The translations under genes were made by a program, and so were the position numbers. DNA of 7,321 nt from Crocinitomicaceae bacterium (GTDB lineage Bacteria; Bacteroidota; Bacteroidia; Flavobacteriales_D; Crocinitomicaceae), in contig JABSPC010000165.1 of assembly GCA_013215515.1 (NCBI GenBank), positions 1 through 7,321 of the forward strand, in the 5' to 3' direction. Positions 5,691-7,321 of the stretch are shown here, piece by piece; the stretch's first letter is position 1, and each line of letters begins with the position of its first letter. Under the pieces are notes generated by a model. It ran no database searches, was not told the origin of the DNA, and worked only from the letters and a program-made list of their open reading frames with translations.

Positions 5691-6770
5691 ATGGCATTGT
5701 TTAAAAAATTATTTAGTAAATCGAATTCGAATAAAGCACCACGTGGCTTTCACTCAATTGTGATTAAAGCAATTTCGAAAGTTGCTCCAGATACGGTAAA
5801 AGTAGAATTGGAGATCCCAAGTGATTTGGCTTCAACATTTTCATGCCAGGCTGGTCAATACGTGAATTTTGCAATAACCGTTGATGGAAAAGAGCACAGA
5901 AGGTCTTATTCTATTTGTAGCGGTAAAGGTGAAGCCTTGGCTGTTGCGGTTAAGAAAGTTGACAACGGAACTGTTTCAGTTTGGTTCAATGACATAGCGG
6001 CCGCAGAAACTCAAGTATTTGTTTCAGCTCCAGAAGGTAGTTTTGTTCGCCCAAATGGAGCTAACAATGTTGTGGCGATTGCTGCTGGAAGTGGAATCAC
6101 TCCAATTATGTCCATGGCAAAAGACATTGAAACTAACGGAGCAAAAATGCAATTGCTTTACGGAAGCAAAACGGAAGATTCAGTGATTTTTAAAAGTGAA
6201 TTAGATGCTTTAAAAAATACTTCAACAACTTATTATTTAAGTCAAGAAAGTAAGACTGAACACGAAAATGGAAGAATCGATAAAGAATCTTTTACGGCAT
6301 TAATTAAATCAAATCTAGAGATTCTCAAATCTGATGCATTTTTAATGTGTGGACCTGAACAAATGATTAAAGATATCGCTGACACTTTGAAAGAATTTGG
6401 AGTTTCAGATGATAAAGTTCACTACGAACTCTTTACTGATCCTGTTTTAATGAAATCTAAAACAAAAGAGGAGAGTGGTTCTTTTAGTGGTAAAGCGAAA
6501 GTCACAGTTATCCTTGATGGAGACGATACAATTTTCGAAATGGGACCTAATCAAAGCGTTTTGGATTCTGCCATTAAGAACGGTGTTGATGCTCCCTATT
6601 CGTGTAAAGGTGGTGTTTGTAGCACGTGTAAAGCGAAAGTAATTGACGGTAAAGTCTCCATGAAGTTGAATTACTCGTTGACAGATGCTGAAATTGAAGA
6701 AGGGTATATATTAACGTGTCAATCACACGCAGCTAGTGAATCGTTAACAGTGAATTATGATGAAGCGTAA
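5691..6770 (+). CDS. PaaE-like ferredoxin:NADP reductase, tandem copy 2
   Basis: This is a 359-residue paralog of the preceding gene with the same domain order: FAD barrel with RRSYS (70-74), NAD(P)-binding domain with GSGITP (133-138) and MCGPEQM (219-225), and a C-terminal [2Fe-2S] ferredoxin domain with Cys305, Cys310, Cys313 and Cys343 in the same spacing. All cofactor motifs are intact, so it looks functional. By hand count about 35 of the last 58 aligned residues match copy 1; the N-terminal half is more diverged, indicating an old duplication. Unlike copy 1 and E. coli PaaE, it has about 16 extra N-terminal residues (MALFKKLFSK...) that are basic and amphipathic. It starts 2 bp after the paaE1 stop, so the two are surely co-expressed. 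It may be a second PaaE, the partner of another oxygenase, or one half of a PaaE heteropair; the sequence does not decide. Confidence 0.92.
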   Translation: MALFKKLFSKSNSNKAPRGFHSIVIKAISKVAPDTVKVELEIPSDLASTFSCQAGQYVNFAITVDGKEHRRSYSICSGKGEALAVAVKKVDNGTVSVWFNDIAAAETQVFVSAPEGSFVRPNGANNVVAIAAGSGITPIMSMAKDIETNGAKMQLLYGSKTEDSVIFKSELDALKNTSTTYYLSQESKTEHENGRIDKESFTALIKSNLEILKSDAFLMCGPEQMIKDIADTLKEFGVSDDKVHYELFTDPVLMKSKTKEESGSFSGKAKVTVILDGDDTIFEMGPNQSVLDSAIKNGVDAPYSCKGGVCSTCKAKVIDGKVSMKLNYSLTDAEIEEGYILTCQSHAASESLTVNYDEA

Positions 6771-7321
6771 AACAATCGTTGTTGTTGGTGCTAGCCGAGG
6801 AATCGGAAAGGCATTGGTGGAATTATTTGCAACCGATGCCAACAATCAGATTATCGCTTTATCTAGAAATCTCGATCGAATGAATGAAGCATTTTCTTCT
6901 TTTGAAAATGTCAAATGCTACTCACTGGATTTAAACGCAAAGGATGTTCGTTCAAAATGTTCAACACTATTTTATGATCTAGAATCAATTGATCTCTTGA
7001 TTAACAATGCTGGACATTTGGTAAACAAACCATTCACTGAATTAACAAGAGAAGACTTCGAAGATTGCTATAACGTGAATATAATTTCAGTTATGGAAAC
7101 TGTCCAAGCCGCTCTTGGAAAAATGAAATCTGGTCATATTGTAAATATAAGTTCAGTTGGAGGGTTCCAAGGAAGCGTTAAGTTTCCAGGGCTCACGGCC
7201 TACTCTACTTCAAAGGCTGCGTTATGTAGTTTTACCGAGATGTTTGCAGAAGAATACAAAGAGAGTGACATAAAAATGAATTGCCTCGCACTTGGAGCGG
7301 CTCAAACAGAAATGTTAGAAG
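6757..7321 (+). CDS. Short-chain dehydrogenase/reductase (SDR), 3' end outside window
   Basis: The first 188 residues of a classical SDR are visible, a cytoplasmic NAD(P)-dependent oxidoreductase with a Rossmann fold. Motifs are the nucleotide-binding GASRGIG at 11-17, NNAG at 83-86, the catalytic serine in NISSVGG (Ser132 or Ser133) and the YxxxK pair Tyr149/Lys153. The segment after the active site reads LALGAAQTEM where many SDRs have a PG motif. The start is a tandem ATGATG at 6757 or 6760, overlapping the end of paaE2 by 14 or 11 bp in another frame. This points to translational coupling and membership in the same operon. The substrate cannot be read from the sequence. A role in oxidising or reducing an intermediate or by-product of phenylacetate breakdown is an inference from position only. 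Confidence 0.93.
   Translation, partial: MMKRKTIVVVGASRGIGKALVELFATDANNQIIALSRNLDRMNEAFSSFENVKCYSLDLNAKDVRSKCSTLFYDLESIDLLINNAGHLVNKPFTELTREDFEDCYNVNIISVMETVQAALGKMKSGHIVNISSVGGFQGSVKFPGLTAYSTSKAALCSFTEMFAEEYKESDIKMNCLALGAAQTEMLE

Noticed and set aside
1..7321. Mobile element, CRISPR array, tRNA/rRNA, defence or biosynthetic system
   Set aside because: No transposase or integrase motifs, no spaced repeats and no RNA gene signatures were seen; the window is accounted for by metabolic genes and two unrecognised proteins.

Overview
The window is low in GC and comes from a member of the Bacteroidota, most likely a flavobacteria-like lineage. Two things point there. Start codons lack Shine-Dalgarno sequences, and the divergent central promoters carry TAnnTTTG -7 boxes, the Bacteroidota sigma factor signature. 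Genus-level placement is not possible from the sequence alone.

Layout, left to right. (1) The C-terminal third of a delta-1-pyrroline-5-carboxylate dehydrogenase (proline catabolism) runs in from the left edge on the + strand and ends at a strong intrinsic terminator. (2) An unrecognised 225-residue protein on the + strand has a soluble N-terminal domain and four predicted membrane helices. (3) Converging on it, with stop codons sharing a TTAA, is a minus-strand operon whose transcription order is paaA, paaB, paaC, paaD and then a small unrecognised lipoprotein. (4) A 137-bp divergent promoter region separates paaA from the + strand operon. (5) That operon is paaE1, paaE2 and then a short-chain dehydrogenase/reductase cut by the right edge.

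The core of the window is the phenylacetyl-CoA 1,2-epoxidase of the aerobic phenylacetate pathway. PaaA is the diiron oxygenase subunit, PaaC its structural partner, PaaB a small complex subunit, PaaE the FAD/[2Fe-2S] reductase that feeds electrons from NADPH, and PaaD an iron-sulfur maturation factor of the SufT/MIP18 type. The genes are split into two divergent transcription units instead of the single paaABCDE string of E. coli. The reductase gene is duplicated in tandem, and both copies keep every cofactor motif I can check. The later pathway genes (paaG, paaF, paaH, paaJ, paaZ, paaK) and any dedicated regulator are not in the window.

I see no mobile element, CRISPR array, RNA gene or clearly new system. 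The points most worth a second look are the paired PaaE paralogs, the lipoprotein attached to the paa operon, and two start sites (paaA and paaE1) where the longest open frame runs through the promoter and is almost certainly wrong.
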